From Sphingosinicella xenopeptidilytica (GTDB taxonomy: Bacteria; Pseudomonadota; Alphaproteobacteria; Sphingomonadales; Sphingomonadaceae), in the NCBI RefSeq assembly GCF_042676985.1, contig NZ_JBHTIK010000005.1, positions 1 through 64,000 on the forward strand: 64,000 nt of DNA, given 5' to 3'. The translations under genes were made by a program, and so were the position numbers. A model generated the notes under the pieces. It ran no database searches and was not told the origin of the DNA. It was given only the letters and a program-made list of their open reading frames with translations. The first letter of the stretch is position 1. Each line of letters begins with the position of its first letter. This document shows positions 16,154 to 24,851 of the stretch, in pieces.

Positions 16154-17512
16154 ATGACCAGCAAAAAGCCCAAGGTCGTCATCATTGGGCGCCCGAACGT
16201 CGGCAAGTCGACGCTCTTCAACCGGCTCGTCGGCAAACGCATCGCGCTCGTCGACGACACGCCGGGCGTAACGCGCGACCGCCGTGAGGGCGAGGCGAAG
16301 TTGTTCGATCTCGATTTCATTGCCGTCGACACGGCGGGACTTGAGGACGCCGGGCCCGAGACACTCTCGGGGCGGATGCGCGCGCAGACCGAAGCCGCGC
16401 TCGAAGACGCGTCGGCGGCGCTGCTCGTCATCGATTCGCGTGCGGGGCTCACGCCGATGGACCGGCACTTCGCGGATTGGCTGCGCACCGCGAAGGTGCC
16501 GGTGGTGCTCGTCGCCAACAAGGCCGAAGGCCGCTCGGGCGACGCGGGTATCCTCGAAGCCTATGAACTCGGCTTCGGCGAACCGGTCGGCATCTCTGCC
16601 GAGCACGGCGAAGGGCTCGCCGATCTGTTCGAAGCGCTGGCGCCGCATGTTGATGCCGCCGTCGCGGCGGCGGGCGACGATTATGAGGACGAGGACGAAG
16701 CGGTAGGCCCGCTCAAGCTCGCCATCGTCGGACGCCCGAACGCGGGCAAGTCCACGCTCATCAACACGCTGCTCGGGCAGGACCGGCTGGTCACGGGTCC
16801 CGAGGCGGGGATCACGCGCGACAGCATCGAGATCGAGTGGAACTGGGAAGGCCGCCCCGTGCGCCTGATCGATACCGCCGGCGTCCGCAAGAAGGCGAAG
16901 GTGCACGAGAAGCTCGAAAAGCTCTCGGTCGCCGATACGCGCCGCGCCATCGATTTCGCCGAGGTCGTCGTGCTGCTGCTCGATGCCACGCTCGGCCTCG
17001 AAGCGCAGGACCTGCGCATCGCCGACATGGTGATCGAGGAAGGCCGCGCGCTCGTCATCGCGCTCAACAAGTGGGACGCGGCGGAGGATCAGTCGCGGCT
17101 GTTCCAGGGCGTCCGCAAGGCGCTCGACGAGGGCCTCGCGCAGATCAAGGGCGTGCCGCTGCTCGCGGTTTCGGGGATGACCGGCAAGGGCCTCGATACG
17201 CTCATCAAGGCCGCCTTCGAGCAGCGCGAGGCGTGGAGCCAGCGCGTGCCGACCAGCCGCCTCAACCGCTGGTTCGAAGGCGCACTCGCGCGCAATCCGC
17301 CGCCCGCGCCGGACGGCAAGCGCCTGAAGCTGCGCTACGTCACGCAGGTGAAGTCGCGTCCGCCCTCGTTCGTGATTTTCGGCAACCGGCTGACCGAGCT
17401 TCCCGAAAGCTATCGCCGTTACCTCGCGAATTCGCTCCGCGACGATCTCGGCTTCACCGGCGTGCCGATCCGGCTGACGCTGCGGGGCGGCAAGAACCCC
17501 TTCGATCGTTAG
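16154..17512 (+). CDS. der: Ribosome-associated GTPase Der (EngA)
   Basis: A 452-residue GTPase with two tandem G domains needed for 50S subunit maturation. G1 motifs are GRPNVGKST (12-20) and GRPNAGKST (193-201), with DTAG in both domains and NKAE / NKWD as the G4 motifs. A KH-like C-terminal domain with KSRPPSFVIFGN follows. An acidic linker (about residues 174-184) separates the G domains. The final four bases overlap the end of the convergent glycerophosphodiesterase gene. Confidence 0.97.
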   Translation: MTSKKPKVVIIGRPNVGKSTLFNRLVGKRIALVDDTPGVTRDRREGEAKLFDLDFIAVDTAGLEDAGPETLSGRMRAQTEAALEDASAALLVIDSRAGLTPMDRHFADWLRTAKVPVVLVANKAEGRSGDAGILEAYELGFGEPVGISAEHGEGLADLFEALAPHVDAAVAAAGDDYEDEDEAVGPLKLAIVGRPNAGKSTLINTLLGQDRLVTGPEAGITRDSIEIEWNWEGRPVRLIDTAGVRKKAKVHEKLEKLSVADTRRAIDFAEVVVLLLDATLGLEAQDLRIADMVIEEGRALVIALNKWDAAEDQSRLFQGVRKALDEGLAQIKGVPLLAVSGMTGKGLDTLIKAAFEQREAWSQRVPTSRLNRWFEGALARNPPPAPDGKRLKLRYVTQVKSRPPSFVIFGNRLTELPESYRRYLANSLRDDLGFTGVPIRLTLRGGKNPFDR

Positions 17513-18522
17513 CGCGCGGCCACGGCTTCGGCCGTGAAATCGCTGAACACGCCGTCGACCCCGGCCGCGAGATAGGCCCTGATTTCCGCGCCGAGATCGC
17601 CGTGCGCGCGTGGGTCTTCGCCCTGCCGGTGGTCTGCGGGGAGGAAGTAATTCTCCGCGCGGAACGTCCACGGATGCACCTTGAGCCCCGCGGTATGTGC
17701 GTCCGCCACGAGCCGCGTCGGCGCCGCAAGGCGCATGTCCGGCCCGCGCGCGATCACCAGCGTCTTTTCGGGGCCGATGCCGTCGGCATAGGCCGCGACG
17801 GCCTTGAGGCCCTCCGGGGTCAGCATCTCGGCATAGGTTTCGTGCGCGCCGTCCGCCGGTCCGCCCTCCGCTGCGACGAGCTGGATGAGGCGTACGCCCG
17901 TCATCGCGTCCAGCCGCTTCAGATTGTTCACCTCGAACGACTGGATGAAGACCGGCGCATCGGCATCGCGCCAGCCGGCGGCATCGAGCGCGGCGACGAG
18001 CTTCGGCTCGAGGGAAAGCCCGATGGACGCGAAGTACGAGGGGTGCTTGGTCTCGGGGTAGATGCCGACGCCGCGCGCCTTGGCGAGCGCGATGATCTCG
18101 CCCAGTGTCGGAATCTCGAATCGGCCGTCGTTCGCCGTGCCGCGCAGCTCGGGCAGGCGCTCACGGGCTCGCAGGGTCTTCAGTTCAGCGAGCGTGAAGT
18201 CCTCGGTGAACCAGCCGGTGACGGAGACGCCGTCGATCGTCTTGGTCGCCTTGCGATCCGCGAACTCCGCCCGCGCGGCGACATCGGTGGTGCCTGAAAT
18301 CTCGTTCTCATGCCGCGCCACCAGCGTGCCGTCGCGTGTCGGTACGAGGTCGGGTTCGATGAAATCGGCGCCGTCGTCGATCGCGCGCGTGTAGGCCGCG
18401 ATCGTGTGTTCGGGAAGGAGGCCGCTAGCGCCGCGATGTGCGATCACGATGGGGCGGTCGGCGGCCTGGGTCACGCCGGAAGCAAGCATGAGCGAGAGCG
18501 AAAGGGCAAGGAAAAGTCTCAT
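17509..18522 (-). CDS. glpQ: Periplasmic glycerophosphodiester phosphodiesterase
   Basis: A 337-residue exported enzyme that hydrolyses glycerophosphodiesters to glycerol-3-phosphate and an alcohol. A signal peptide spans residues 1-20 (cleavage at TQA-AD). The active site is clear: HR at 29-30 in IAHRGASG, Glu56 and Asp58 in FIEPD, His71 in ARHENE. These match the GDPD TIM barrel with a Ca-dependent site. It lies 24 bases downstream of a PEP-CTERM gene on the same strand, possibly co-transcribed. Confidence 0.92.
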   Translation of the reverse strand: MRLFLALSLSLMLASGVTQAADRPIVIAHRGASGLLPEHTIAAYTRAIDDGADFIEPDLVPTRDGTLVARHENEISGTTDVAARAEFADRKATKTIDGVSVTGWFTEDFTLAELKTLRARERLPELRGTANDGRFEIPTLGEIIALAKARGVGIYPETKHPSYFASIGLSLEPKLVAALDAAGWRDADAPVFIQSFEVNNLKRLDAMTGVRLIQLVAAEGGPADGAHETYAEMLTPEGLKAVAAYADGIGPEKTLVIARGPDMRLAAPTRLVADAHTAGLKVHPWTFRAENYFLPADHRQGEDPRAHGDLGAEIRAYLAAGVDGVFSDFTAEAVAAR

Positions 18523-18546
18523 GCCCTTCAGCTAACGTCGTTGTGT

Positions 18547-18960
18547 TCAGCTTTTGCGACGAAGCAGATACTTGCGGCCGCCGACGAGGCCTGCCGCACC
18601 GAGGCCGAAGAGCGCGAGCATGGCCGGCTCCGGCACCGGATTCGTGCCGCCGCCATCGCCGTCGTCACCACCGTCGTCGCCGCCACCGCCGGAACCGCCG
18701 CCACCCGGCAGGATCAGCTCGGCGTATTCGGGAAGGTTGGTCGCCTCGAAGTCGCTGGGGATCTGCGCATCGCGCATCATCTGATCCTGCACGATATAGG
18801 GTTCGCACGGGAACTGCACGACCTTGCGGGCAGGGTTCTTCGAAGCCGTCTTCACGGCCTTCGGCTTGTCGGCATTATGACGGGCTTCGTTCACCCCGGC
18901 ACCAACCACAGCGCCGGTGCAGATGCACAGCGCCAGCTTTCCAGCAGCAGCGATATTCAT
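18547..18960 (-). CDS. Small PEP-CTERM domain protein
   Basis: A 137-residue exported protein. Residues 1-30 form a signal or anchor segment (LALCICTGAVVGAGV), followed by a Lys-rich stretch, a body with a single PCEPYIV cysteine, then a long Gly/Asp linker (GGGGSGGGGDDGGDDGDGGG) and a C-terminal sorting signal VPEPAMLALFGLGAAG ending in RRKS. The body is too short to assign a fold. It is the second PEP-CTERM protein here, with no exosortase or polysaccharide genes nearby. Confidence 0.82.
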   Translation of the reverse strand: MNIAAAGKLALCICTGAVVGAGVNEARHNADKPKAVKTASKNPARKVVQFPCEPYIVQDQMMRDAQIPSDFEATNLPEYAELILPGGGGSGGGGDDGGDDGDGGGTNPVPEPAMLALFGLGAAGLVGGRKYLLRRKS

Positions 18961-19078
18961 AACCAAACCTGCCCTATCCTCGCCGCGCAAAGCGTCGGCG
19001 GGCCCCGTTGATATTCTGTTGTCATTCCGCTCGCGACACGGCCCCGCTGCGAGCGTTGATTGGTTACTAAATTATTAT

Positions 19079-19088
19079 GGATTAATCC
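19079..19088. promoter_or_regulatory. AT-rich palindrome GGATTAATCC in the msrA/PEP-CTERM gap
   Basis: A perfect 10-base palindrome in the AT-rich centre of the 298-base gap between the divergent PEP-CTERM and msrA genes. A second near-palindrome, TGGTGGTTAACCGCCA, lies at 19171-19186. Either may be a regulator site; no gene is seen in the gap. Confidence 0.35.
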
Positions 19089-19258
19089 TGCATTTACAAG
19101 TCCGGCCTGGCCCTGGCGCGGGTTCAATCCGCAAGAATTTGTATTCTGTTGCCGCGAATATACATAATGTTGGTGGTTAACCGCCAGAGCGCCGGCTTGC
19201 GACATGCCGCCGCAGCGGCGGTCGGAAGCACAGCGAAATCGAACGGAGCGAGTGCAAC

Positions 19259-19795
19259 ATGCCCATGGAAACCGCGATCCTCGCAGGCGGATGCTTCTGG
19301 TGTGTGGAAGCGATTTATGACGATCTTCAGGGGGTTGCGGCAGTCGAATCCGGCTATATCGGCGGACATACGACGAACCCGACCTACAAGGAAATCTGCG
19401 GCGGCGACACCGGCCATGCCGAAGCGATCCTGATCCACTTCGATCCGGCGGTCGTCAGCTACGAAGAGCTGCTCGACATCTTCTTCCACGTTCATGACCC
19501 GACGGCGCTCAATCGGCAGGGCAACGACGTCGGCACGCAGTACCGCTCGGCGATCTTCCCGCAGGATGATGCGCAGCGGGCGGCGGCGGCGGCGGCGATC
19601 GTGAAGGCCGGGGCGCTGTGGCCGGACCCGGTGGTGACGACCATCGAGACGGGCCCATGGTATCCGGCCGAGGACTATCACCAGGAATATTACGCACGGA
19701 CCGGCGACACGACGCCCTACTGCAACTTTGTCGTCGGCCCCAAGGTCCGGAAATTCCGGGAAAAATACGCAGACCGCCTTAAAAGCCGAGGTTGA
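19259..19795 (+). CDS. msrA: Peptide methionine (S)-S-oxide reductase
   Basis: A 178-residue repair enzyme that reduces methionine-S-sulfoxide in proteins. The catalytic motif GGCFWC (Cys12) is followed by the expected SGYIGG, GDTGHAEA and NDVGTQYRSAIF segments; YHQEYY near residue 141 closes the active site. A cysteine at PYCNF may be the resolving residue. ATG 19259 and 19265 are both possible starts. It precedes an acyl-CoA dehydrogenase by 33 bases on the same strand. Confidence 0.95.
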   Translation: MPMETAILAGGCFWCVEAIYDDLQGVAAVESGYIGGHTTNPTYKEICGGDTGHAEAILIHFDPAVVSYEELLDIFFHVHDPTALNRQGNDVGTQYRSAIFPQDDAQRAAAAAAIVKAGALWPDPVVTTIETGPWYPAEDYHQEYYARTGDTTPYCNFVVGPKVRKFREKYADRLKSRG

Positions 19796-19828
19796 CCCGC
19801 ACGGCCGCAGGGGCCGAGCATCGCGTGC

Positions 19829-21001
19829 ATGACGCTTTTCGACGACTGGCGGGCACGCTCGCCGTTCTACAACGAAACGCACGAGGCGGTGGCGGCAAGC
19901 GTGCGCCGATTCGTGGAGCGCGAGATCGCGCCTCATGTCGATGCGTGGGAGGAGGCGCGCGCTATCCCCCGCGCGCTCCACCGCAAGGCCGCGGAAGCGG
20001 GCATCCTGGGGCTCGGCTATCCCGAGGAATATGGGGGTCACACCGCGGGCTTCGACGTGTTCCACAACCTCACCCAGTCCGATGAACTGGCGCGGCCGGG
20101 CGCGGGCGGGCTCACTGCCAGCCTGATGACGCACGGCATCGGCCTGCCGCCGATCCTCGCCATGGGCAGCGAGGAGATGAAACGCCGCGTCGTGCCTGCG
20201 GTGCTCGCGGGCGAGAAGATCATCGCGCTCGGCATCACCGAGGCGTCCGGCGGCTCGGATGTCGCAAGCCTCCGTACGCGTGCCGAACGGGTGGGGAACA
20301 CATATGTCGTGAACGGCGGCAAGATGTTCATCACCAGCGGGATGCGCGCAGATTATATAACGGTCGCGGTGCGCACCGGCGGCGCGGGCATGGGCGGCAT
20401 CTCGCTGATGCTGATCGAGGCGGACATGCCGGGCTTCACACGCACGCCGCTCGAAAAGATGGGCTGGCACTGTTCGGATACCGCCGCGCTTCATTTCGAC
20501 AATGTCGAGGTGCCGCCCGAAAACCTGATCGGCCCCGAAAATGCGGGCTTCATGGGCATCATGCGCAATTTCAACAGCGAGCGGCTCGGCATGGCGCACG
20601 GCTGCTGCGCCTACGCGCGCGTCTGTCTCGAGGAAGCCGCGGCATGGGCACGCGAGCGCGAGACGTTCGGAAAGCCGCTCGTCGGGCACCAGTCGATCCG
20701 TATCAAGCTCGCCGACATGGCGCGGCAGGTGAATGCGACGCAGGCGTGGGTGGATCAGTGCGCGTGGCAGGTGCGCGAAGGCAAAACAGAGCCTGCCGAT
20801 TTCGCGATGCTGAAGGTGCAGGCAACACGGATGCTGGAGGCTGTCGCCCGCGATGCCGCGCAGGTGCTGGGCGGCGCCAGCTACCTCAAGGGCTCCAAGG
20901 TCGAACGCATCTACCGCGAGGTGCGCGTCAACGCGATCGGTGGCGGATCGGAGGAAATCCTGCTCGATCTTGCCGGCCGGCAGCTGTTTGCCGGGCGGTA
21001 G
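19829..21001 (+). CDS. Acyl-CoA dehydrogenase family protein (long-chain type active site)
   Basis: A 390-residue FAD enzyme of the acyl-CoA dehydrogenase family. Segments include ITEASGGSDVASLRT (FAD/substrate loop), MFITSG, NSERLGMAHG and RERETFGKPL. Near the C-terminus the sequence is IGGGSEEILLD, so the medium-chain-type catalytic glutamate is not at its usual place, as in long-chain and isovaleryl types where the base lies in the earlier ERL helix. It follows msrA closely and converges on a flavin monooxygenase gene with a 3-base gap. The acyl substrate is unknown. Confidence 0.92.
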   Translation: MTLFDDWRARSPFYNETHEAVAASVRRFVEREIAPHVDAWEEARAIPRALHRKAAEAGILGLGYPEEYGGHTAGFDVFHNLTQSDELARPGAGGLTASLMTHGIGLPPILAMGSEEMKRRVVPAVLAGEKIIALGITEASGGSDVASLRTRAERVGNTYVVNGGKMFITSGMRADYITVAVRTGGAGMGGISLMLIEADMPGFTRTPLEKMGWHCSDTAALHFDNVEVPPENLIGPENAGFMGIMRNFNSERLGMAHGCCAYARVCLEEAAAWARERETFGKPLVGHQSIRIKLADMARQVNATQAWVDQCAWQVREGKTEPADFAMLKVQATRMLEAVARDAAQVLGGASYLKGSKVERIYREVRVNAIGGGSEEILLDLAGRQLFAGR

Positions 21002-21004
21002 GTT

Positions 21005-22495
21005 CTACTCGGCCGCGATCGCTTGCGGCTCGCGCTGCGCCGACGCATCCGCCGCCTTGCTGAAGCGCAGCACGCCGTCGTCGACCGGCGCGTGGCGGAA
21101 CATCTTCACGTCGCCGGCATAGTTCTGGTTGAGCCGCCACGGCACCGTCTTGCCCTGCTTCGGGAACTGGTGAAGCCCGCGCTGGAAATACCCCGAGGAG
21201 AAGTCGATCCACGGCTCGGCTTCCATGTTCGGGTCGACGAGCGTTGGCGTGACCGTATCGGTGCCGGTCTCTTTCATGTGATTGAGCACGCGGCACAGAT
21301 ATTCGCTGGTGAGGTCCGCCTTCAGCGTCCACGAAGCGTTGGTATAGCCGAACGCCACCGCGAGGTTCGGCACGCCCGAGAACATGATGCCCTTGTAGCC
21401 GTACGTCTTCGGGAAATCGACCTTGCGGCCGTCGAGCGTCACGTCGATCCCGGCCATGAAGAGGAGATCGAGGCCGGTTGCGGTGACGACGATATCCGCG
21501 TCCAGCGTCTTGCCAGATTTCAGGAGAATGCCGGTTTCGGTGAAGCGGTCGATGTGGTCGGTCGCGACCTCGGCGCGGCCTTCGCGGATCGCATCGAACA
21601 GGTCGTCGTCGGGAACGAGGCAGAGCCGCTGCTCCCACGGGTTGTACGTCGGCGTGAAGTGCGTCTTCACGTCATAGCCGGGGCCGAGCAAGTCGCGGAC
21701 GCCGCCGAGCAGGCGTTTCTTCAGCTTTTCGGGTTTGCTCCGCGCCAGCCGGAAGAGCCACTGCTGCATCGCGACGTTGCGCCAGCGCACGATGTTGTAG
21801 GCGGCCATCGGCGGCAGCCAGCGCCGCAGCCAGTTCGCGAAGCGGTCTTCGGCGGGCCGGGAGATCATGTAGGTCGGCGAGCGCTGTAGCATGGTGACAT
21901 GCGCCGTCTTCGCCATTTCGGGGACGAGCGTGACGGCGGTCGCGCCCGAACCGATCACGACGACGCGCTTCCCCGCATAATCGAGGTCCTGCGGCCAGTG
22001 CTGCGGGTGGATGATGCGGCCCCGGAAGCGCTCCGCGCCCTCGAACTGCGGCGTGTAGCCGGCCTCGTAGCGGTAGTAGCCCGAGCACATGTAGAGGAAA
22101 TTGCACGTGAACTGCACGGGCTTGCCGTCGGAGCGCGCCGTCACCGTCCAGCGTGCGGTGTGCGAATCCCATGCCGCGGCCTCGACATGGTGGCCGAAGC
22201 GGATCTTCTCGTAGAGGCCGTATTCGCGCGCGGTCTCATCGAGATAGCGCAGGATGGAATCACCGTCGGCGATCGCCTTCTGGTCCGTCCACGGTTTGAA
22301 GTTGAAGCCGAGCGTATACATGTCGCTGTCGGACCGGATGCCGGGATAGCGGAACAGGTCCCACGTGCCGCCGATGTTCGGGCGGCCTTCCAGGATCATA
22401 TAGCTGCGATCCGGGCAGTGCTTTTTCAGGTGCACGCCGGCGCCGATGCCCGAGATGCCGGCGCCCACGACGATCATGTCGAAATGTTCGGTCAT
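21005..22495 (-). CDS. Flavin-containing monooxygenase (Baeyer-Villiger type)
   Basis: A 496-residue FAD/NADPH monooxygenase. The FAD Rossmann motif GAGISGIGAGVHL is at the N-terminus (about residues 10-22), an NADPH motif GSGATAVTL is mid-protein, and RGRIIHPQHWPQDLDYAGKRV fits the FMO/BVMO fingerprint region. The enzyme would oxygenate ketones or heteroatoms. The start at 22495 is supported by AGAGGGA upstream; an alternative at 22528 lacks family similarity. It lies downstream of a small Fur-box-controlled gene on the same strand with a 62-base gap. Confidence 0.9.
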   Translation of the reverse strand: MTEHFDMIVVGAGISGIGAGVHLKKHCPDRSYMILEGRPNIGGTWDLFRYPGIRSDSDMYTLGFNFKPWTDQKAIADGDSILRYLDETAREYGLYEKIRFGHHVEAAAWDSHTARWTVTARSDGKPVQFTCNFLYMCSGYYRYEAGYTPQFEGAERFRGRIIHPQHWPQDLDYAGKRVVVIGSGATAVTLVPEMAKTAHVTMLQRSPTYMISRPAEDRFANWLRRWLPPMAAYNIVRWRNVAMQQWLFRLARSKPEKLKKRLLGGVRDLLGPGYDVKTHFTPTYNPWEQRLCLVPDDDLFDAIREGRAEVATDHIDRFTETGILLKSGKTLDADIVVTATGLDLLFMAGIDVTLDGRKVDFPKTYGYKGIMFSGVPNLAVAFGYTNASWTLKADLTSEYLCRVLNHMKETGTDTVTPTLVDPNMEAEPWIDFSSGYFQRGLHQFPKQGKTVPWRLNQNYAGDVKMFRHAPVDDGVLRFSKAADASAQREPQAIAAE

Positions 22496-22557
22496 GCGGT
22501 CCCTCTTCCGCTGATTTGAGCGGAACATAAATCAGACCCGCGCGAACGGAAACTCTT

Positions 22558-22983
22558 CTAATGCGCAGCGCCGACATGCGCGTCTGCCACCGCTGCGCTG
22601 ATGCCTGCGGCGAGCACCGAAAGCTGGGCTGCCGCGGGATTGTCGCAAAGTCGGACGAGCGCGGAGGGATCGGCTTCGGCGCCGTCGAGCCCGATGGCTT
22701 CCAGCAGCTCGGCCTCGTGCGGCAGCAGCGCCACGCAGCAGGGCGCGCCGATCTCCAGCCGCTGTGTGCCGTGCATGGCGATGCCCGTCAGCAGGCAGCG
22801 CAGCAGGTGTTCGATGCCGCACGCGTTGTCGCCGTAGGCCTCGATCAGCGCGGCGTGAAGGCAGGGCGGGCGCGGCCAGCCGATCACGAGCCGCCGCAGC
22901 GCCCACAGGATCGTCTGGCTGTCAGGCGGCAGGTTCAGCCACGGCCCGCCACGGTATTCGGCTATTTCGGCAATCGTCGCCAT
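22558..22983 (-). CDS. Small protein of unknown function under a probable Fur promoter
   Basis: A 141-residue protein I cannot assign with confidence; it resembles sphingomonad hypothetical proteins (possibly a DUF6628-type family, from memory). It is mostly helical, with several cysteines (PPCLHA, GDNACGIE, APCCVA) and histidines. No signal peptide or transmembrane helix is obvious. The start at 22983 is supported by AAGGA seven bases upstream. Its promoter overlaps a Fur-like box, so it is probably expressed under iron limitation, which is the best clue to its role. Confidence 0.72.
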   Translation of the reverse strand: MATIAEIAEYRGGPWLNLPPDSQTILWALRRLVIGWPRPPCLHAALIEAYGDNACGIEHLLRCLLTGIAMHGTQRLEIGAPCCVALLPHEAELLEAIGLDGAEADPSALVRLCDNPAAAQLSVLAAGISAAVADAHVGAAH

Positions 22984-23008
22984 GGTCCGATCCTTGTTGC
23001 GATAAGAT

Positions 23009-23039
23009 TGATAATCATTCGCAATAAGGAATCTGTCAA
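23009..23039 (-). promoter_or_regulatory. Promoter overlapped by a Fur-like box
   Basis: On the minus strand TTGACA (23039-23034) is followed after 17 bases by GATTAT (23016-23011). The plus-strand sequence TGATAATCATTCGCA (23009-23023) matches the 7-1-7 Fur consensus TGATAAT-n-ATTATCA at 12 of 15 positions and covers the -10 region. The downstream gene starts 26 bases further on. Confidence 0.6.
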
Positions 23040-23054
23040 TGGCTTTCCAACAAT

Positions 23055-23082
23055 CGGGAGGGAAGCCGCAACTCCCCTCCCG
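23055..23082 (-). terminator. Weak hairpin terminator after aqpZ
   Basis: CGGGAGGG (23055-23062) and CCCTCCCG (23075-23082) form an 8-bp stem 8 bases after the aqpZ stop on the minus strand. Only ATTGTTGG follows, so the T-tract is poor. Confidence 0.4.
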
Positions 23083-23089
23083 CACCGTA

Positions 23090-23776
23090 TCACTCGTCCC
23101 ACATGAACTTGTACACGAAGCCCGCGATGAGTCCGCCCACGATCGGGTAAACCCAGAAGAACCAGAGCTGTTGAAGCGCAATGCCCCCCTCGATGAGCGC
23201 CGGCCCCGTCGAGCGCGCCGGGTTCACCGACGTGTTCGTCACCGGGATGCTGATGAGGTGGATGAGCGTGAGCGCAAGCCCGATCGCGATCGGCGCGAAG
23301 CCGGGCGAAGCGCGCTTCGCCGTGGCGCCAAGGATGACGATCAGGAAGCCGAAGGTCATCACGATCTCGGTCCACAGCGCCGAGGTCATCGAATAGCCGC
23401 CTGGCGAATGTTCGCCAAAGCCGTTCGAGGCAAGGCCGCCCGCGTAACCGGCCTTGCCGCTCGCGATCGTGTAGAGCACGAGCGCGGCGAGGATGGCGCC
23501 GACGACCTGCGCGACGATGTAGCCCGGCGCGTCCTTCCACGCGAAGCGCCCGCCCGCGGCGAGACCCAGCGTGACGGCGGGGTTGAAGTGCCCGCCCGAG
23601 ATCGGGCCCAAAGCAAAGGCCATCGTGAGCACGGTGAGGCCGAACGCGAGACTGACCCCGGCAAGACCGATGCCGACATCGGGAAACGCGGCGGCGAGCA
23701 CCGCGCTGCCGCAGCCGCCGAGAACGAGCCAGAAGGTGCCGAAGAGTTCCGCTGTAAGCTTCTTGAGATCGAACAT
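23090..23776 (-). CDS. aqpZ: Aquaporin Z
   Basis: A 228-residue inner-membrane water channel with six transmembrane helices. The two pore motifs are GGHFNPAVTLG (NPA 65-67) and NTSVNPARSTGP (NPA 185-187), with the selectivity arginine right after the second. The residues around the filter fit a water channel rather than a glycerol facilitator. The start at 23776 is preceded by AGGGGAGGG. It lies 71 bases downstream of tsaC on the same strand and upstream of the Fur-box gene. Confidence 0.95.
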   Translation of the reverse strand: MFDLKKLTAELFGTFWLVLGGCGSAVLAAAFPDVGIGLAGVSLAFGLTVLTMAFALGPISGGHFNPAVTLGLAAGGRFAWKDAPGYIVAQVVGAILAALVLYTIASGKAGYAGGLASNGFGEHSPGGYSMTSALWTEIVMTFGFLIVILGATAKRASPGFAPIAIGLALTLIHLISIPVTNTSVNPARSTGPALIEGGIALQQLWFFWVYPIVGGLIAGFVYKFMWDE

Positions 23777-23847
23777 GCCATACCCTCCCCTGAAGCGCCG
23801 CGTCATGCGCGGCGGGGCTGCATAACACATTCTGGGCGCAAGGAGAA

Positions 23848-24798
23848 TCAGCGCGGCGCAGCGGCGCGGCGGAGCCTGTCGTTGATCGCGGCGCCGAGGC
23901 CTTCATGGGGGACGGGGGCGACGGCGATGGCGCCCGCACCGCTCGCGTCGGCGGCGTGCAGGCAGTCGAATAGGCGGGCGGCAGCTTCGACGGGATTGCC
24001 CGCCGGGGACAGGCTGATGTCGCCCGTGACGGGACCGAAGCCGATCAGGAACTCGTCGTCAGCTGCAGTTTTCGCGTCCAGCCTGAGCGGCTTCGAGGGA
24101 GCGTAATGGCTTTCCATCATGCCCGGTGCCTCGATACCGCTACCCCCCAACGAAACAGGGGCGAACGCCTCCAGCGCCTCGCGCGGGATGCCGCCGGGGC
24201 GCAGCAAGCGCAGGCGGTCTCCATCCACCGCGACGATTGTCGATTCGATGCCGCCCTTGCAGGGGCCGCCGTCGATGATGAGCGGAATGCGGCCGCCCAG
24301 GGTTTTCAGGACGTGTTCTGCGCGCGTTGCGCTGATCTGCCCGGAGGCGTTGGCTGAAGGGGCGGCGAGTGGGCGGTCGAGCGCCGCGATCAGCGCTTGC
24401 GGGACGGGATGATCGGGGCAGCGGACAGCGAGTGTCGGGAGTCCGGCGGTGACGATGGCGGCGACGGGGCTTTCGGGTTTGCGCGGCAGGACAAGCGTCA
24501 GTGGCCCCGGCCAGAACGCGTCGATGAGGCGGTGGGCGAGCGGGGATAGTTCGACATGCGCTGCTGCCATTTCAGCGCCGCTGACGTGGGCGATGAGGGG
24601 GTTGAAGGACGGGCGGCCCTTGGCGGCGTAGATGCGGACGACGGCGTTTGGGTTCGTTGCGTCGGCGGCGAGGCCGTAGACGGTTTCGGTCGGGACCGCG
24701 ACGACCGAGCCGGTGCGTAGCAGCGCGGCGGCAAGCGAGACGCCTGCCGTGTCCGGGGGCACGGTTTCAGTGCTCAAAAGATCAGGTTGCCCGCTCAC
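23848..24798 (-). CDS. tsaC: L-threonylcarbamoyladenylate synthase, two-domain Sua5 type
   Basis: A 316-residue enzyme making threonylcarbamoyl-AMP for the t6A tRNA modification. The N-terminal YrdC domain (about 1-205) shows VPTETVYGLAADA, KGRPSFNPLIAHV, LAAPSANASGQISAT and IDGGPCKGGIESTIV; the C-terminal Sua5 domain (about 215-316) begins after a linker, with PGMMESHYAPSKPL at the junction. tsaD, the next enzyme of the pathway, starts at the right end of the window. It diverges from the acyl-CoA dehydrogenase at 24852 with a 53-base gap. Confidence 0.93.
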   Translation of the reverse strand: MSGQPDLLSTETVPPDTAGVSLAAALLRTGSVVAVPTETVYGLAADATNPNAVVRIYAAKGRPSFNPLIAHVSGAEMAAAHVELSPLAHRLIDAFWPGPLTLVLPRKPESPVAAIVTAGLPTLAVRCPDHPVPQALIAALDRPLAAPSANASGQISATRAEHVLKTLGGRIPLIIDGGPCKGGIESTIVAVDGDRLRLLRPGGIPREALEAFAPVSLGGSGIEAPGMMESHYAPSKPLRLDAKTAADDEFLIGFGPVTGDISLSPAGNPVEAAARLFDCLHAADASGAGAIAVAPVPHEGLGAAINDRLRRAAAPR

Positions 24799-24851
24799 AG
24801 CCCCCCGCTATACCCGCGCCGTTTCCTCTCACAAGCGATAGATGGCCGCCC

